A stretch of DNA of 43,479 nt from Candidatus Kapaibacterium sp. GTDB taxonomy: Bacteria; Bacteroidota; Ignavibacteria; Kapaibacteriales; WFXC01. The position numbers and the translations under genes are program-made. Every line of letters begins with the position of its first letter. Position 1 is the stretch's first letter. The notes beneath the pieces are model-generated. The model was given only the letters and a program-made list of their open reading frames with translations. It made no database searches and was not told the DNA's origin. Of this stretch, positions 27,805 through 39,500 are shown piece by piece. The DNA lies in the NCBI GenBank assembly GCA_015490805.1, contig WFXC01000023.1:1-43479 (forward strand). The letters are read 5' to 3'.

Positions 27805-28515
27805 ATGCGGTACAGGAATGTTCTTGTCTTCCTTGGATGGCTTCTTTACAGCAGTACTCTTCTTTGGGCACAGAGTCTGGAGATCTTAGAACCTGTACCT
27901 GCGGTTATTACTGGGGCAACGGATGCATCTCAGTTAGAGTTCCATCTTTCCGTGCAAAACAAAAGCACACAAACGTTGAATGTCCGAGCAGCGATTGAAA
28001 TCTTAGAAGCGGAAGAAAATCACCTGATCTACTTCTGCTGGACAAACTGCTACGCTCCAGGAGTGTTGGAATCCCCCGATGTTGAAACCATCGCACCGGG
28101 AGAAATCAACAAAAAATTTGTGATATATCTCCGCCCTAACGGTACAGAAGGCACTTCAAAAGTTCGAGCGACTTTTTTTGTCGATGGCAATCCTGATGAC
28201 AAAGTATCGGCAATTGCAGAGTTCCAGGTAGGAACAATTGCTGGATTTGCGGATCATTTACCGAAAACGGTCCAGGTTCATCCGATCTACTTGAATGAAA
28301 TGTTCATCCAGTGGAAATACCGCATTCCCTTCCACTTTCAGACAGCCTCACTGAAGATTCTCAACATCTTGGGCAAAACTATCCGGACGTACTCACTCCA
28401 ATCCAACTCTGGTAATGTTCTGCTCGATCGTTCACTGCTTCCTTCAGGAATGTATTTCTATAGCTTGATCGTTGACGGGAAACCGTACTATACTGGAAGT
28501 CTGGTGCTGCCTTGA
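27805..28515 (+). CDS. small secreted T9SS cargo protein of unknown function
   Basis: The 236-residue protein has a signal peptide (1-22, ending LWA). A single beta-sandwich-like domain follows (about 23-145), with FHLSVQNKSTQTLNVRAAIE and IAPGEINKKFVIYL, a pattern like an Ig/CARDB-type extracellular domain. The C-terminus (about 160-236) is a T9SS type A sorting domain: LKILNILGKTIRTYSL, LLDRSLLPSGMYFYSLIVDG and a terminal strand YYTGSLVLP. It is therefore probably exported across the outer membrane and attached to the surface or released. No catalytic motif is seen. It has its own promoter candidate and ends at a bidirectional terminator. Confidence 0.87.
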   Translation: MRYRNVLVFLGWLLYSSTLLWAQSLEILEPVPAVITGATDASQLEFHLSVQNKSTQTLNVRAAIEILEAEENHLIYFCWTNCYAPGVLESPDVETIAPGEINKKFVIYLRPNGTEGTSKVRATFFVDGNPDDKVSAIAEFQVGTIAGFADHLPKTVQVHPIYLNEMFIQWKYRIPFHFQTASLKILNILGKTIRTYSLQSNSGNVLLDRSLLPSGMYFYSLIVDGKPYYTGSLVLP

Positions 28516-28541
28516 GCAGGAAAGCGGCTCAGAAAACACAA

Positions 28542-28565
28542 ACGGCAGGGAAAAGCCCCTGCCGT
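28542..28565. terminator. bidirectional terminator between convergent genes
   Basis: Inverted repeat ACGGCAGGG / CCCTGCCGT with a 6-nt loop lies between the T9SS cargo gene (plus) and the prolyl isomerase gene (minus). On the minus strand it runs into TTTGTGTTTTCT; on the plus strand into CGTTTCACTTTTG. Confidence 0.75.
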
Positions 28566-28594
28566 CGTTTCACTTTTGTAGAAGCTCTGTAGGC

Positions 28595-29035
28595 TTACTC
28601 TTCTCCAGACCCAATGGCAACTAATTCAACGGTAAACTCCAGATCCTTTCCTGCCAGAGGATGATTGGCATCCAGGGTAACTGTATCCTCCTCGATCTTC
28701 GTAACGCGAACTTCAAAGGTTTGCTGATCCGGCGTCGTGACAATGTAATTCTGTCCTTCCACCAACTCCAGATCCGAAGGCAAATTCGATCGCTCTACGA
28801 CAACCACATTTTCTTCAAGATGTGGACCAAAGGCTTCTTCGGCAGGAACGATAAAAGTTTTGGTTTCGCCTTCCTGCATTCCAATCACTTCGCGTTCAAA
28901 GCCAGGGATAACCTGCTGGGCACCCAGCGTAAAGGTAAACGGAGCTTCGTCGTGAGTGTCGTTCAACAGTTCGCCCCCCACGACGCGGGAAACATAGTGC
29001 ACCGTGACGGTGTCGCCAAGTTGTGCTGTTTTCAT
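28595..29035 (-). CDS. FKBP-type peptidyl-prolyl isomerase, SlyD-like
   Basis: The 146-residue cytosolic protein, from the Met of MKTAQLGD, has the SlyD layout. FKBP half: VHYVSRVVGGELLNDTHDEAPFTF without aligned gap, QVIPGFEREVIGM and KTFIVPAEEAFGPH. The inserted-in-flap chaperone domain follows (about 75-120: SNLPSDLELVEGQNYIV), then the returning strand TLDANHPLAGKDLEFTVELV. It should isomerise prolyl bonds and act as a folding helper. The metal-binding His-rich tail of E. coli SlyD is absent. The frame is open to 29062, but those 9 residues are outside the family. It is downstream of the E1 gene with a 93-bp gap. Confidence 0.93.
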   Translation of the reverse strand: MKTAQLGDTVTVHYVSRVVGGELLNDTHDEAPFTFTLGAQQVIPGFEREVIGMQEGETKTFIVPAEEAFGPHLEENVVVVERSNLPSDLELVEGQNYIVTTPDQQTFEVRVTKIEEDTVTLDANHPLAGKDLEFTVELVAIGSGEE

Positions 29036-29128
29036 TGAGAAAATCCCGAAATTTTGAAACAAAAGAAACTTCGTACCGCCTACTCTGACGGTATCGGGTG
29101 CAGAAACGGTTATGCTGCGAACAAAGTG

Positions 29129-31180
29129 CTAAAACCGCAAAAGTTTTTGGAGAGTCTGCGCAATTTTCTCCGCCGTCGGCAACAAATGCTCCATCGATCG
29201 GCGATTGTAGGGAATGGGGCAATCGGGGACAGCCAGGCGTTCTACGGGAGCATCTAGGAACGTAAAAGCCTGCTGTACAATCGTTGCAGCAATTTCTGCT
29301 CCAAACCCTACGGTCCACGTATCCTCGTGTGCGATCAAGCAGCGGTTTGTTTTTCGCACCGATTCCAGCACCAGTGAATGATCCCACGGTACAATCGTTC
29401 GCAGGTCGATAACTTCCACATCTGCTCCAACCATTTCAACAGCTTCCAGGGCAGCATACAGCGTATCGCCCCACGAAATAATCGTTGCCTGCGTACCGGA
29501 TCGTACAATTGCCGCTTTACCAAACGGGATACCGTAATGGGGACCAGGATAGGGGCGGCGGGCTTTTGCAGCATCCAGCAATGCCCGATGTTCCAGGAAA
29601 ATCACCGGATCATCACCGCGCAGCGCCGACCGAAGTAGTCCGGCTGCGTCTTCTGCATTTGAAGGATAGGCAATTTTCCACCCTACCAGATGCGCAAAAA
29701 AGGCTTCACCTGAAACACTATGCCACGGATCTCCTGTTGCTCTGCTATAGCCCACCGGAATTCGGAGAACAACGGGTGCAGCAAAATCCCCATTAGTACG
29801 CCATCGAATCGTACCGCAATCATCGATCTGTTCCGTAGCAGGATCGGCATACTTGCGAAATTGAATTTCCGGCACTGGCAACAATCCTGCCAGCGCCATG
29901 CCCACTGCTCGCCCGACAATTCCTTCTTCTGAGAGCGAAGTATCGAACACTCGTTCCACCCCATATTTGAGCTGCAAATCCAGCGTGGCACCGTGTACCC
30001 CTCCTTTGACGCCCACATCTTCACCAAAGACCAGCATTCGGGGATTCAATTGCAATTCTTCATCCAGCACCTGCCGAATCGCCTCCACCATATTCACCCG
30101 GCGGCGAGAGGCTGGCGACGGCTGCTCCACCGTTGGCGGAAGTGAAACGCCCGCAGCTCTTAATCCTCCAACTTTTGGCAATGTGCCGTCAAAAAAGATG
30201 CGCTTGCGAATGGCTGCCGGTTCCGGTTCAGGGTCTGCTAACGCCTGCTGCAATGCCGTTTCAACTTCTGCTTCAACCTCACGTTCCAGCGTTTCCCATT
30301 TCCGCTTCGATAGAATGCGGCGCTTCTGAAGGAATGTTTGCAGGTGCTGTACTGGATCTCGTTCCTGCTCCCATTGCCGCTCTTCTTCCGACTTGTACGC
30401 TGCTGTATCTGCTGCTGAGTGCCCGCACAGTCGCACAACCTGCAAATGGATCAATGCCGGTTTTCGCTGCTGACGAACGTACTGCACAGCCGCTTCCACC
30501 AACGCCGCAGTCTGCTGCGGATCGGTACCGTCGCCATCGAAGATTTTCAGGTTGCGAAATGACCGCAAATTCTCGGCTATGTTCCCACCCGGTGTTTGCA
30601 GCGTATTGGGAACGCTAATGCCGTATCGATTGTCCTCGATGAAAAACAGGTAGGGCAGTGAAAGGGTTGTCACAATTGTCAACGCTGACCAGAAGCCATT
30701 GGTCGCTACGGATCCATCACCGCCCAGCGCCACTGCCAGCGCGCCATCCCATACTGAATCCTGCAACACCGTTCGGTGATATTCAATCGCCTGTGCCCAT
30801 CCAGCCGCTGGGGTATACTGCGCTCCCACGTCCCCGCTGGTTGGCAACACCGTTGCTCTACCGCGAGAAGGCAAATTGTGTACGACGCCGATGTCCCGTC
30901 CCCCGCTTCTCCCCGTTGCCTTTGCCATCGATCCTGCCAGTGCTTCCCGCGCGGTCAATCCCATTCCCAACACAAAGGGGCGCGATCGGTAGTACACCGT
31001 CGCTCCATCTTTCGGATGCGTAATGAATTGCGCTAATACTGCCTGCGCTAATTCGTGTCCCTTAGCCGAAAACTGATAGGTTACCAGTTTCTTCGGCAGC
31101 AATTCCGTCTCTTCAACCTCATCGATTTTTCGGGACAGCAATACCAGTCGTGCCGTTGCAATCCACTGTTCCCTGGTCAT
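29129..31180 (-). CDS. fused 2-oxoacid dehydrogenase E1 (alpha + beta subunits in one chain)
   Basis: The 683-residue cytosolic enzyme decarboxylates a 2-oxoacid with thiamine diphosphate and passes the acyl group to E2 lipoate. The alpha half (about 1-330) carries the ThDP/Mg motif GGDGSVATNGFW (about 155) to IEDNRYGIS (about 187). The beta half (about 350-683) has VFGEDVGVKGGVHGAT, FDTSLSEEGIVGRAVGMAL and PEIQFRKYADPATEQI. Such fusions are common in Bacteroidota/Chlorobiota and are usually assigned to pyruvate or branched-chain 2-oxoacids; I cannot choose between them. E2 and E3 are not in the window. ATG at 31180 is preceded by GGTGGAG. The longer frame to 31222 adds 14 atypical residues. 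Confidence 0.93.
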   Translation of the reverse strand: MTREQWIATARLVLLSRKIDEVEETELLPKKLVTYQFSAKGHELAQAVLAQFITHPKDGATVYYRSRPFVLGMGLTAREALAGSMAKATGRSGGRDIGVVHNLPSRGRATVLPTSGDVGAQYTPAAGWAQAIEYHRTVLQDSVWDGALAVALGGDGSVATNGFWSALTIVTTLSLPYLFFIEDNRYGISVPNTLQTPGGNIAENLRSFRNLKIFDGDGTDPQQTAALVEAAVQYVRQQRKPALIHLQVVRLCGHSAADTAAYKSEEERQWEQERDPVQHLQTFLQKRRILSKRKWETLEREVEAEVETALQQALADPEPEPAAIRKRIFFDGTLPKVGGLRAAGVSLPPTVEQPSPASRRRVNMVEAIRQVLDEELQLNPRMLVFGEDVGVKGGVHGATLDLQLKYGVERVFDTSLSEEGIVGRAVGMALAGLLPVPEIQFRKYADPATEQIDDCGTIRWRTNGDFAAPVVLRIPVGYSRATGDPWHSVSGEAFFAHLVGWKIAYPSNAEDAAGLLRSALRGDDPVIFLEHRALLDAAKARRPYPGPHYGIPFGKAAIVRSGTQATIISWGDTLYAALEAVEMVGADVEVIDLRTIVPWDHSLVLESVRKTNRCLIAHEDTWTVGFGAEIAATIVQQAFTFLDAPVERLAVPDCPIPYNRRSMEHLLPTAEKIAQTLQKLLRF

Positions 31181-31290
31181 CCCACTCCACCCTTTCCTGA
31201 TACCTTTGCAACAAAACAGCAAACTACAAATATCCGGAAATTTGGGCAGCTACAGGGTTTGCTCACGATACAGGACCGCAGTGTCACTTT

Positions 31291-33270
31291 TCAATGCGAC
31301 CGAACTGGATTCCGCACTTCGATCAGCACCGTTCGGCAGTAGTACCGTCCCTCCGGGATGGAATTGTCGTAGCGCAATTTTGACGGACCAATGCCTCTGA
31401 CCTCCACCAGATGCCCATCTGGTGTAACTTCTCGCAGAAATGCTGCAACGCTTTCTGCCCGCTTTTGAGACAACTCGATGTTGTACCGCCGTTCTCCCAG
31501 GCGATCGGTCGAGCCAATGATGCGGATTTCTGATTCAGGACGGACTGCTTCACCCACAAAGCGCCGCAGAATCACCCGGTTTTCAGGCGTCAACTCATAG
31601 CGATCAAAGTCAAACACGATGAGACTGAGCCGACTCAGCTCTACAGTATCCCGCGTTATGCGGACCGTAAGAGCCACCTGAGCAGAATCCTGTTGCTGCC
31701 GATCGTCTTGGATTCGTGCGGAAACTGCATTGCCGCTTCTATGACCTCCCAGATACTGGATAGTTTGTCCCCGCAATGGCAACCGCATTGGCGACTGCCG
31801 CAATTTTCCGCCACTCCACTGCTGAACCACTGTGTCCCCACTATGCAGTTGCAATCTCCACTGCGTCACTGCTGATAATGCCGGCTGCACCGTCAACGTC
31901 ACCGTAAGCGCTGAATCCTTTGCGTCATATTCAAAGAAACGCGAATGCACGACCGGAGCCAGCAGCAGCGGGTCATCGCTGTACAGCTCCACCCGGCGAT
32001 TTTCTTCCCATCCTTCCCGGTACGCTTCACTGGATGCAAATTCGGGCAGGAAGCGCCATTCGATGCGCAAGCGTTTGGGATCGATGTCCCACTCATTGAT
32101 CAAAAAATCAGCTACCGCCGCTGCTCGCTGACGCGCCAATTCCCGCTGTGCCTTTTCATCAGCCGCTTCATCATTCCGCGCAATTCCCACAATCCGCAAG
32201 GTCGCGTGAGGCATCTGCTGCATTCGCTTACCGATAATTGACAGCAGAGCATAGTAAATGGGCAACATCGAGCGCGGTAGTTGCTGCTCAGTAAATTGCT
32301 CTTTGTCTTCCGGCACCCACCGGTACCGCTGCAGGAGTTGAGCAGATGCACTGTCAAAGAACAGGTAAGGCAACAACGGAAAAGTTTCGGTAACAACCAT
32401 TTGCCGAAGCCGGAGTGTATCAACCCAAAGTCGTTGAAGAACCAGCGCTGGCGGCGTTGTCGGAGACTCCGGAGGCGACACTGTCGGTGGAGCTGGAGCC
32501 TCTGGCTTTCGCGGTTTCGGAGCTGAGAACATCCGGTACTGGATTCCCAGTCCAAACTGGAAGTGGTGAATCTTCCACTCTGCATCTGCTAATACCGAAT
32601 TGAGTCCGTATCGATAGCCACCCTCCAGCAGCAGCGAGACAGCGTTGCCAACCGGCACTGCCATACTGATTGCGCCGCTAACGCCATAGCTGGTCGTTGT
32701 TTGCGGCACCTCACCGCTGGATAGCAAATGGCGTCGGGTTCCGTCCGGGAATCGGACTCCGTCCGGTGATTGGATCGATTCATAGGTCTCAAATGCTGTT
32801 CCCAGCAATGGCATTCCTGCATCCACTCCCAGTCGGAGGGTGAGTGGAAAGGCTGAAAGCACTGGCAACTGATAGGCGATGCCAAGGTCGGCAAAGAGGT
32901 ATTGCAGCGTAGACTGATACTCATACTGGACAACCAGTGGCTCATACGTGCCGCTCCGGGGATTATAGACTTCAAAATTCGACTGCACTGCCTGCAATTC
33001 TGCCAGTTTGCGATGGTAGCTTCCAGCCAGCGATACAAAAAGCGGCAACGAACCGATCCGATACTCCCATCGAATGCTGCCCCATTGCCCCAGCGCAGTG
33101 CCATTGCCAAACTGCCCGCACTCAGTACTTCCCGGAAACACCGGCATTGTCGAAATATTCCACAGGCGGGTTAGACCACCAACGACAGCGATCCGACTCT
33201 GCTCCATCGGTTGTGCCATTGCTATTACGACACCAAGCATTACCCCTACAGCCAGCAAGAATCTTCCCAT
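31291..33270 (-). CDS. OmpA-family outer-membrane protein with two OmpA-like modules
   Basis: The 659-residue protein has a signal peptide (1-19, ending AMA before Q20). Residues about 25-235 alternate as beta strands (FPLTLRLGVDAGMPL, SLLLEGGYRYGLNS, FQFGLGIQYRMFS), which fits an eight-strand outer-membrane barrel of the PorT/OmpA type. A Pro-rich linker (about 238-260) follows. The first OmpA-like module (about 285-425: LFFDSASAQLLQRY to RRVELYSDDP) is followed by a beta-sandwich (about 430-535). A second OmpA-like module ends the protein (about 540-655: FDFDRYELTPEN, GSTDRLGERRYNIELSQKRA). OmpA modules bind peptidoglycan. It is downstream of the giant-protein gene on the same strand. The start has AAGGGGAAG upstream. 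Confidence 0.85.
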   Translation of the reverse strand: MGRFLLAVGVMLGVVIAMAQPMEQSRIAVVGGLTRLWNISTMPVFPGSTECGQFGNGTALGQWGSIRWEYRIGSLPLFVSLAGSYHRKLAELQAVQSNFEVYNPRSGTYEPLVVQYEYQSTLQYLFADLGIAYQLPVLSAFPLTLRLGVDAGMPLLGTAFETYESIQSPDGVRFPDGTRRHLLSSGEVPQTTTSYGVSGAISMAVPVGNAVSLLLEGGYRYGLNSVLADAEWKIHHFQFGLGIQYRMFSAPKPRKPEAPAPPTVSPPESPTTPPALVLQRLWVDTLRLRQMVVTETFPLLPYLFFDSASAQLLQRYRWVPEDKEQFTEQQLPRSMLPIYYALLSIIGKRMQQMPHATLRIVGIARNDEAADEKAQRELARQRAAAVADFLINEWDIDPKRLRIEWRFLPEFASSEAYREGWEENRRVELYSDDPLLLAPVVHSRFFEYDAKDSALTVTLTVQPALSAVTQWRLQLHSGDTVVQQWSGGKLRQSPMRLPLRGQTIQYLGGHRSGNAVSARIQDDRQQQDSAQVALTVRITRDTVELSRLSLIVFDFDRYELTPENRVILRRFVGEAVRPESEIRIIGSTDRLGERRYNIELSQKRAESVAAFLREVTPDGHLVEVRGIGPSKLRYDNSIPEGRYYCRTVLIEVRNPVRSH

Positions 33271-33586
33271 TGCGTTCTTCCCCTTTTACTTTCCGAAATC
33301 GAAAGATACGAAATCCCCGGCAGCCGTGCTCTGTCCCCGGCATTCTCCGGAGCATAGTTCCTACCTTTGGGCATTTCAAATCTACCCAACCGTTACAAAG
33401 AGTGATCTGGAGGAATCCTCCCATTTGCCACTTAGCACAATGCCACTAAGCGTACACACTTTTGCACGCGATCGCTGTACTTCCTTTTACGGCAAGCGTC
33501 TGCTGAAGCCTTACTGGCGCAATGTTCTCAAAACGTCGGTTTAGGCGACTCGTTCCGACCAGTGCAACGGTCTTCGGACTTCAGCG
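33271..33586. other. 316-bp intergenic stretch
   Basis: I see no gene between the end of the giant-protein gene and the start of the OmpA-type gene (both minus strand). The stretch must carry the OmpA-type promoter if that gene is not read through. TATCTTTC on the minus strand near 33307-33300 is a one-mismatch candidate. No strong hairpin was found. Confidence 0.5.
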
Positions 33587-36500
33587 TTACGGCAGCAGCA
33601 GCAATTGCAACGCTGGCGGTGTCACCGTACGGTCAGGAGCGGGCGCACAACTACCACCCCAGTAATGCCAGGCAACAGCCCAATAGCGGAAGCGGGACAG
33701 ATCCGATCGGTACAGGGTTGGATTCCACGTTCCACTGGCAATGCGCTGTACAATGCGCCGCTCATCCGCCCGCAATTTCCGGTTCAATGCCCACGGAAAG
33801 TGTGCAGGATTCAGTCTCAGAAGTTCCAGCATATGCGTATGAGATCGCCCAGCATAACATCGCACGAGCCACTGTCCCGTAATGGGAGCTCGCTCCTTCC
33901 GATTCCGCCGATCCCAGCGGTGCCCTGTTCGCTGCTCAAAGGTTCGGATAAATGCATCTTCCACCAGCAGGCGAGCTGCGCGGGGACGGGCAAAGGCAAC
34001 ATAATCCCACCACGCTATTGCTGGCAAATCCAGACGAACGGTGACAGTCGGAAGCCCGGTATTCAGGCGATAAATGATGCGATACGGATTGGGAAAGTAC
34101 GCGTCCCGAATCTCCCATTCCTGCAGCGGCGATTTTGGCATCAGTCCCGACACCGAAACACCCGTCATCCGATCCAGCATCAGCGGTGATCTACCGCCTG
34201 CAGCGAAGCCAGCAATGCGGTGCACTGGCTGGTACAACCACGGTTCTACGCGCTGTCGCCAATACAGGCTGGTTCGTGGATACTGCGGTTGCACATCCCG
34301 CGGATGAATACTCCCCGATAGCCACTGCAAATCATATATGTCGAACCATTCACCAGCGAAATCCGGCTTTCGGTACTCAATGCCCGTTACGAGACCGGAT
34401 GGCGCCACGACGGCTCGCACCGACCCTCTTTGAAAAATGGCTGAAATCTTTTGCTGCAGGGTTCGATATCGACTCGTGCGGAAATGATACACGTACATTA
34501 GCTTCTCACCAGATCGAGTTCGAAGACTTGGCAACCGCCGCTGCCGCAATTCCACCGTTGTTCCCCGTCGCTGGAGAAATTGCACCCATCGCTCCTGCAA
34601 TCTGGATCGGATACCGTAATCAGTCTCGGCACGCGAGGCGATGAGGTCGCTACGCTCCTGAATCCGCACCTTGAGTACTTGCAGCCCGTAAATCGTTGCT
34701 GTCTGCAACTGTGACGGGATGGGGAAACGAATGCGACGTCTGCTATACGTTGCGTTTACTTCCACTGGATCCTGACCACCTGCGGGAATAAATCGCACCT
34801 TCAGCCGATACCCTTCTTCAGCCAGCAACGAACGCATTCCTCGCCGCAACTGGATAAACCCATCCGGACACTGATCGATCAAGAAATACCGCTGATTCTT
34901 GCGGGGATACATCGACGCAATGTTGGATTCAGGGATACGATCGGGTGCTGGACCAGTCCGAAACCGGTGCTCCATCGTTTGCACTGCCAGCGAACCATTT
35001 GCTTTTCGTACATCCTGCCACCGCCCACCGATCCATTCCTGCCCTTTGACTGCCACGCGCACCCGATGCCACGTACTGCCTGCCAGCATTTCATCCGGCT
35101 CTAAGGTCGCAACGATACGATCATCGTCCAGCGTCCATCTGCCCAGCAAGGGAGAACTTCCGCGCCGATCCTGGCGAAGCGTAAATTCTGTAATGAGCAG
35201 TCGGAACGTACGGATGCGCGGCTCTCCGTCTTCGTCCAGCTCTTCAATCTCAAACGGCTGATTTGCCACAAAGTTAAAAGCTGCCTGTGGACTTACGAAG
35301 ACACTGACGTTTTGCGCTCCGTCCTGCGGTTGCAGATCGGCAATCATATCCAGCTCGAAGGGAGTCAACCGTGGCGGGGAGCACCGGCTGCCGATGCGAA
35401 ATTCAAAATTGCAGTACCCCTTAATGGTTCCGCCCAATGCAGAGAACCGTCCACCAACAGCTCCTTCCAGCCACGTGGGATTGGGCATTCCCGCTGTAAG
35501 CCGGGCAGCGGTTTCCAGTTCCAGAATCGAAACATTGCCTTTAAAAAACCACACATCGACATACATTCCAATCTCACCAGCAACATAGGCGTACACCTGT
35601 CCCGAAGCATACCACCCGTTGAGTCCCGGTTCAGAATATCCTTCGCATCGCAATATGCCTCGATAATCCAGCAACGAGACGTCATACCCCATCAGAAACC
35701 GGAGTCGTGCGTAGAACACCAGAAACTGGAGCCGTCCGGAATCAAAACGCAATTCCTGCCCAAAAGCCATTCCCTTCCCCTGAGAAATCAATGCACTATT
35801 CCGCAGCATTGGTGGTGGCGCTCCCAGCAACGCAACAACTTCCTCCGGCAGTGGGGGAATCGGATCCAGGCGTGTCCCCATCTGGAAGTACGATCCTACT
35901 GATGGCAAGTGCAGATCGCCGATGCCCAGGCTTACGCCTACGCGCGCAGTCGGACGTCCAATCCAGAAATACCAGCTATCCGATGCAACGTGCAGCACCA
36001 TCTGTCCCCCGCCACGAAGGAGTCCGGCTCCGCGGGGTGCATCGATATTCACATCAAACGTGCCGTCCAGCACAAGGGAGGGTTCAAAATTCAGTTGAAG
36101 AACCAGTGTTCCCCAGAGTGGTGCTTTGCGTCGTTGATTCAGTTGACACAACATCCAGTAATCTCCCTGAAGCCGAATAAAGCGGATTCCTCCACCCGTA
36201 CCGGTTGAGAATTCCGCTTCCAGCGCCACATCGCCATTGAGCACAAACGGATCCGGATGCGTTCCCAGTGCTACCATTGCCCGCAGCCCGAAAGAGCCAG
36301 AGCCATCGGGGATAAAGCGAAAACCAGAAGCAGTCGCTCCCGGCACGGCAGGATCGGCGGTTCGAGAATCGGTCGGTGGTGCTGCGACTTCTCCCACCCG
36401 CTGCATATTGTACCACGCACCTCCGCCAAAGCCATAGATTCCCACTCCCGCTCCAACCGGGATGCCAGCGGGAAGATAGGCACGCACATCCACGAACCAG

Positions 36501-39500
36501 TAGCGGTAATCGGAAACGGCGCCAAATTGTACGACTCCGCTCGCTGACACTAACTGGGCAATCTCAGCCGACACTTCACCCCGGAAGCCGTTGCCAAATG
36601 TCGGATCTTCACTGTAAAACGACAGGCGCCCTTCGATAGATGCTGCAGCGCCCAGATCCGCCGCCAGACGAATTTCATCCAGCCGGACCTGACAAAAGCC
36701 CAGCCGCCACCGCGGTGCCCGCTGCAAAGCGCCCCAGAATGATACGGTTGTTCCCCCGCTAATCCCCGCGCTGGATTCCGCAAAGAGATTGAGATCGACA
36801 CCAAAGCGGAGCGCCGCTCCGGGTTGTCCCTCGCAATCTCCGGTCACAATGCGTACTTCTCGAATACTCAGCGGAAAGCCTGCCAGCGTATGTTGCGGAC
36901 TGGCAAATGCCCAGTTTCCAGACTCAAACTGAATGCGATCCCCCACACTGCGCACCCCAAATCCTTCAAAATCAACGCCCCGGAAGTCAATACCTGGAAG
37001 GCGTGGCAAATCGCCAGCCAATCGCAGTTGCCCATTCAGCAGAACGGTCGGCAGAAATCGTCCACTTTCAACTCGCAGTTCAAAAGTAGAGCTGGGTAGA
37101 ATTGCCAGTCTGCCGATTCGGGTCAGCGGAAAATTCAACGTGTCGCGAGCTTGCACCTGGAACACGAAGGAAAGCGAGCCAGTCGTTGAGCGATTGAGCA
37201 GCCCTCGATAGTCCAGCGTCGAATCCGACACCGGCACGCTTAACCGACCGTGGATCAACGCTTCACGAAATGCTGATTGCAGAATCCGCAACCGCAGCGT
37301 GTCGATACTCCCACCCCAGTTGTTAAAATCGACATTGTCCGCAACATTGGTCGCCTCTATGGTGAGCGTTACGCCGGTGCCATCGATCAGCACCTGCTCC
37401 AGCCCGACTCTGGGACCTTCGGTTGCGCCGGTACGGTGGAACTCATCCGGCAACTGGAGGAACAATCCGGACAGATAGAACCCCATCCAGGTGGAGTCTT
37501 TCGCTCCACGGTAATCCGATGGGAAGCGGAGCGTTCGGGGATTGCTATGAGCAGAGACATCAAGCGCAAAATGGATCGGGGAACTGCCCCGCAACCGAAA
37601 GCCGGGCGCCTGCGTCAGAGCGCATTCCTGAAGTTGCCCTTCCAGTACAAAGCCCCACTGACTGCGCGGAGATCGCTCCAGCCGCGCCGTTGCTCGCCCG
37701 CGCACGTGCTGCGTCGGATCGGTAATCACCTGCCCGGCAGCATCGATGGGTAACAGCACGTGACGGGAAAACGCCACTTCCACATCCAGTTGAAACGCCC
37801 GGAATCCGGAGCAATCCCACTCCAGGTAAGTTCCTCGATCTTCTGCAGAGCGCCAGCCGCGGAACAGCACCTCCCACGTCGGCACATCATCCCGACCTTC
37901 GCGATCGGAAAGGACGATATCCGATGGCAGATACAGAATGCCATCCACAAGATTCAATCCGCCGGGATGGAAGCAGATCGCTCGCGCTCCTATGCCAATC
38001 CCATTGCCCGGTCCCATTAGATCCGGCAGTTCGATCCACGCCACCACATTGAGCCGCCCGCCCGGATAGGTCATCGTCGAAGGTCGGAACACGGCACCCA
38101 CCAGTGCAATAATCACGCGGCGCGATCCAATCACCCGATCCAATCCAACGGGAAGTGTGAGAGGTTCATCACCACTGAGCACGCTCAGCAGTCGGCGACC
38201 GGTGCGAAGATAGGCGTCGATGCTCCGTATTTCTTCCTGTCCCAAATCTCGAGCTCCCGCCTCAATGGCATTCGCTATTTCTGCTGACAAAGGAGCATCA
38301 TCGGCGATCACTGCCCGCGCTTCTCCCTGATATACCTGATTATCCGTGTTCACCTGAAGATCATCGAATTCCACCAGCAGCCGCATTCCGCTTCCAGCGG
38401 TCGGCAGTCGGAATGCCGGAATCTCGATTACGCCCCGCCCTCGCAACGCCGTCGGCGATGCATTCTCCAGTTGGGTAATGGTTAGCGTAAAAGCGCCAAT
38501 GGCAATACGATCGCCAACGGCAAGTGGCTCGCTACGCGGTGTCCTGTTCGTCACAGGCGGCGTTTCACACCGATAGACACACGGTCCTTCGTCAGGCTGA
38601 TACCGAAAGCGGGCAACGCGACTGGTGATCACTGTTCGCTCACAGCCGACACCATCTTCCCGAACTGTCGCTGCATCAACCTCGAACCCAAACTGCCACA
38701 AATACCACTGCCCAACGTCTGCGGTAAAGGTCACCGTTGCGCCGGTAGTGTTAATGGTACGAAACATCACCTGTTCTGCGCCGGCAGCATACGGCGCAAA
38801 GCTGGCGAAATCACTCCCTTCAAATGCTCGATGGAACACCGGCGTCCGTACTACGACCGTTGCCGAATCTTCATCTTCTGATTCCATCCGCCAGACTTTT
38901 ACCCACCCACGGCGTATACCGGCTGGCTGCACTGATGGCTGCACCACGCCCCGGAATACCGGTTGCGCCACTGGTATAGTACCCTCCGGTGTCAGGGGTC
39001 GGAGTACCAGACAGGTAGCTGGATCGATCGGCTCACTCTCTTCCCCAACGATCTGGAATCGCCACACCGGACCGGTCAGGTATGGATTCCCGTCATCATC
39101 CAGATACTGAACCCGCCAGTAGTACGTTCCCGTCGTTGTCAGTGGTGGTGTCTGAAGCTGCCTGAGCTGGAAGAATTCCGCACATTCATCGCCAATCCGG
39201 TAGAGATCCGACGCCGGATGCTGTGTCGTTGCAGTCGTTACAATACTTCGAAATTCTGAATCCCGTGCAACCTCAATCCGCACCTGCTCCTGTGCCCACG
39301 GGATGTGAAGAAATGAACGGCGACGAATGATCGACACCATTTCTTCAGGGGTGTAGTTCAGCGCAGCCGGCACCGGAGTCTGCCACCGCAGCCGTACCTG
39401 CATCCCCTGCGGAAACCGCGCCATCTCTGGTGGTGCTTCACGGTTCGGCTTCCGAAGTCCAAGCGTAAAAATCCGGGGTTCCGTTTCGACGACCGTCGTA

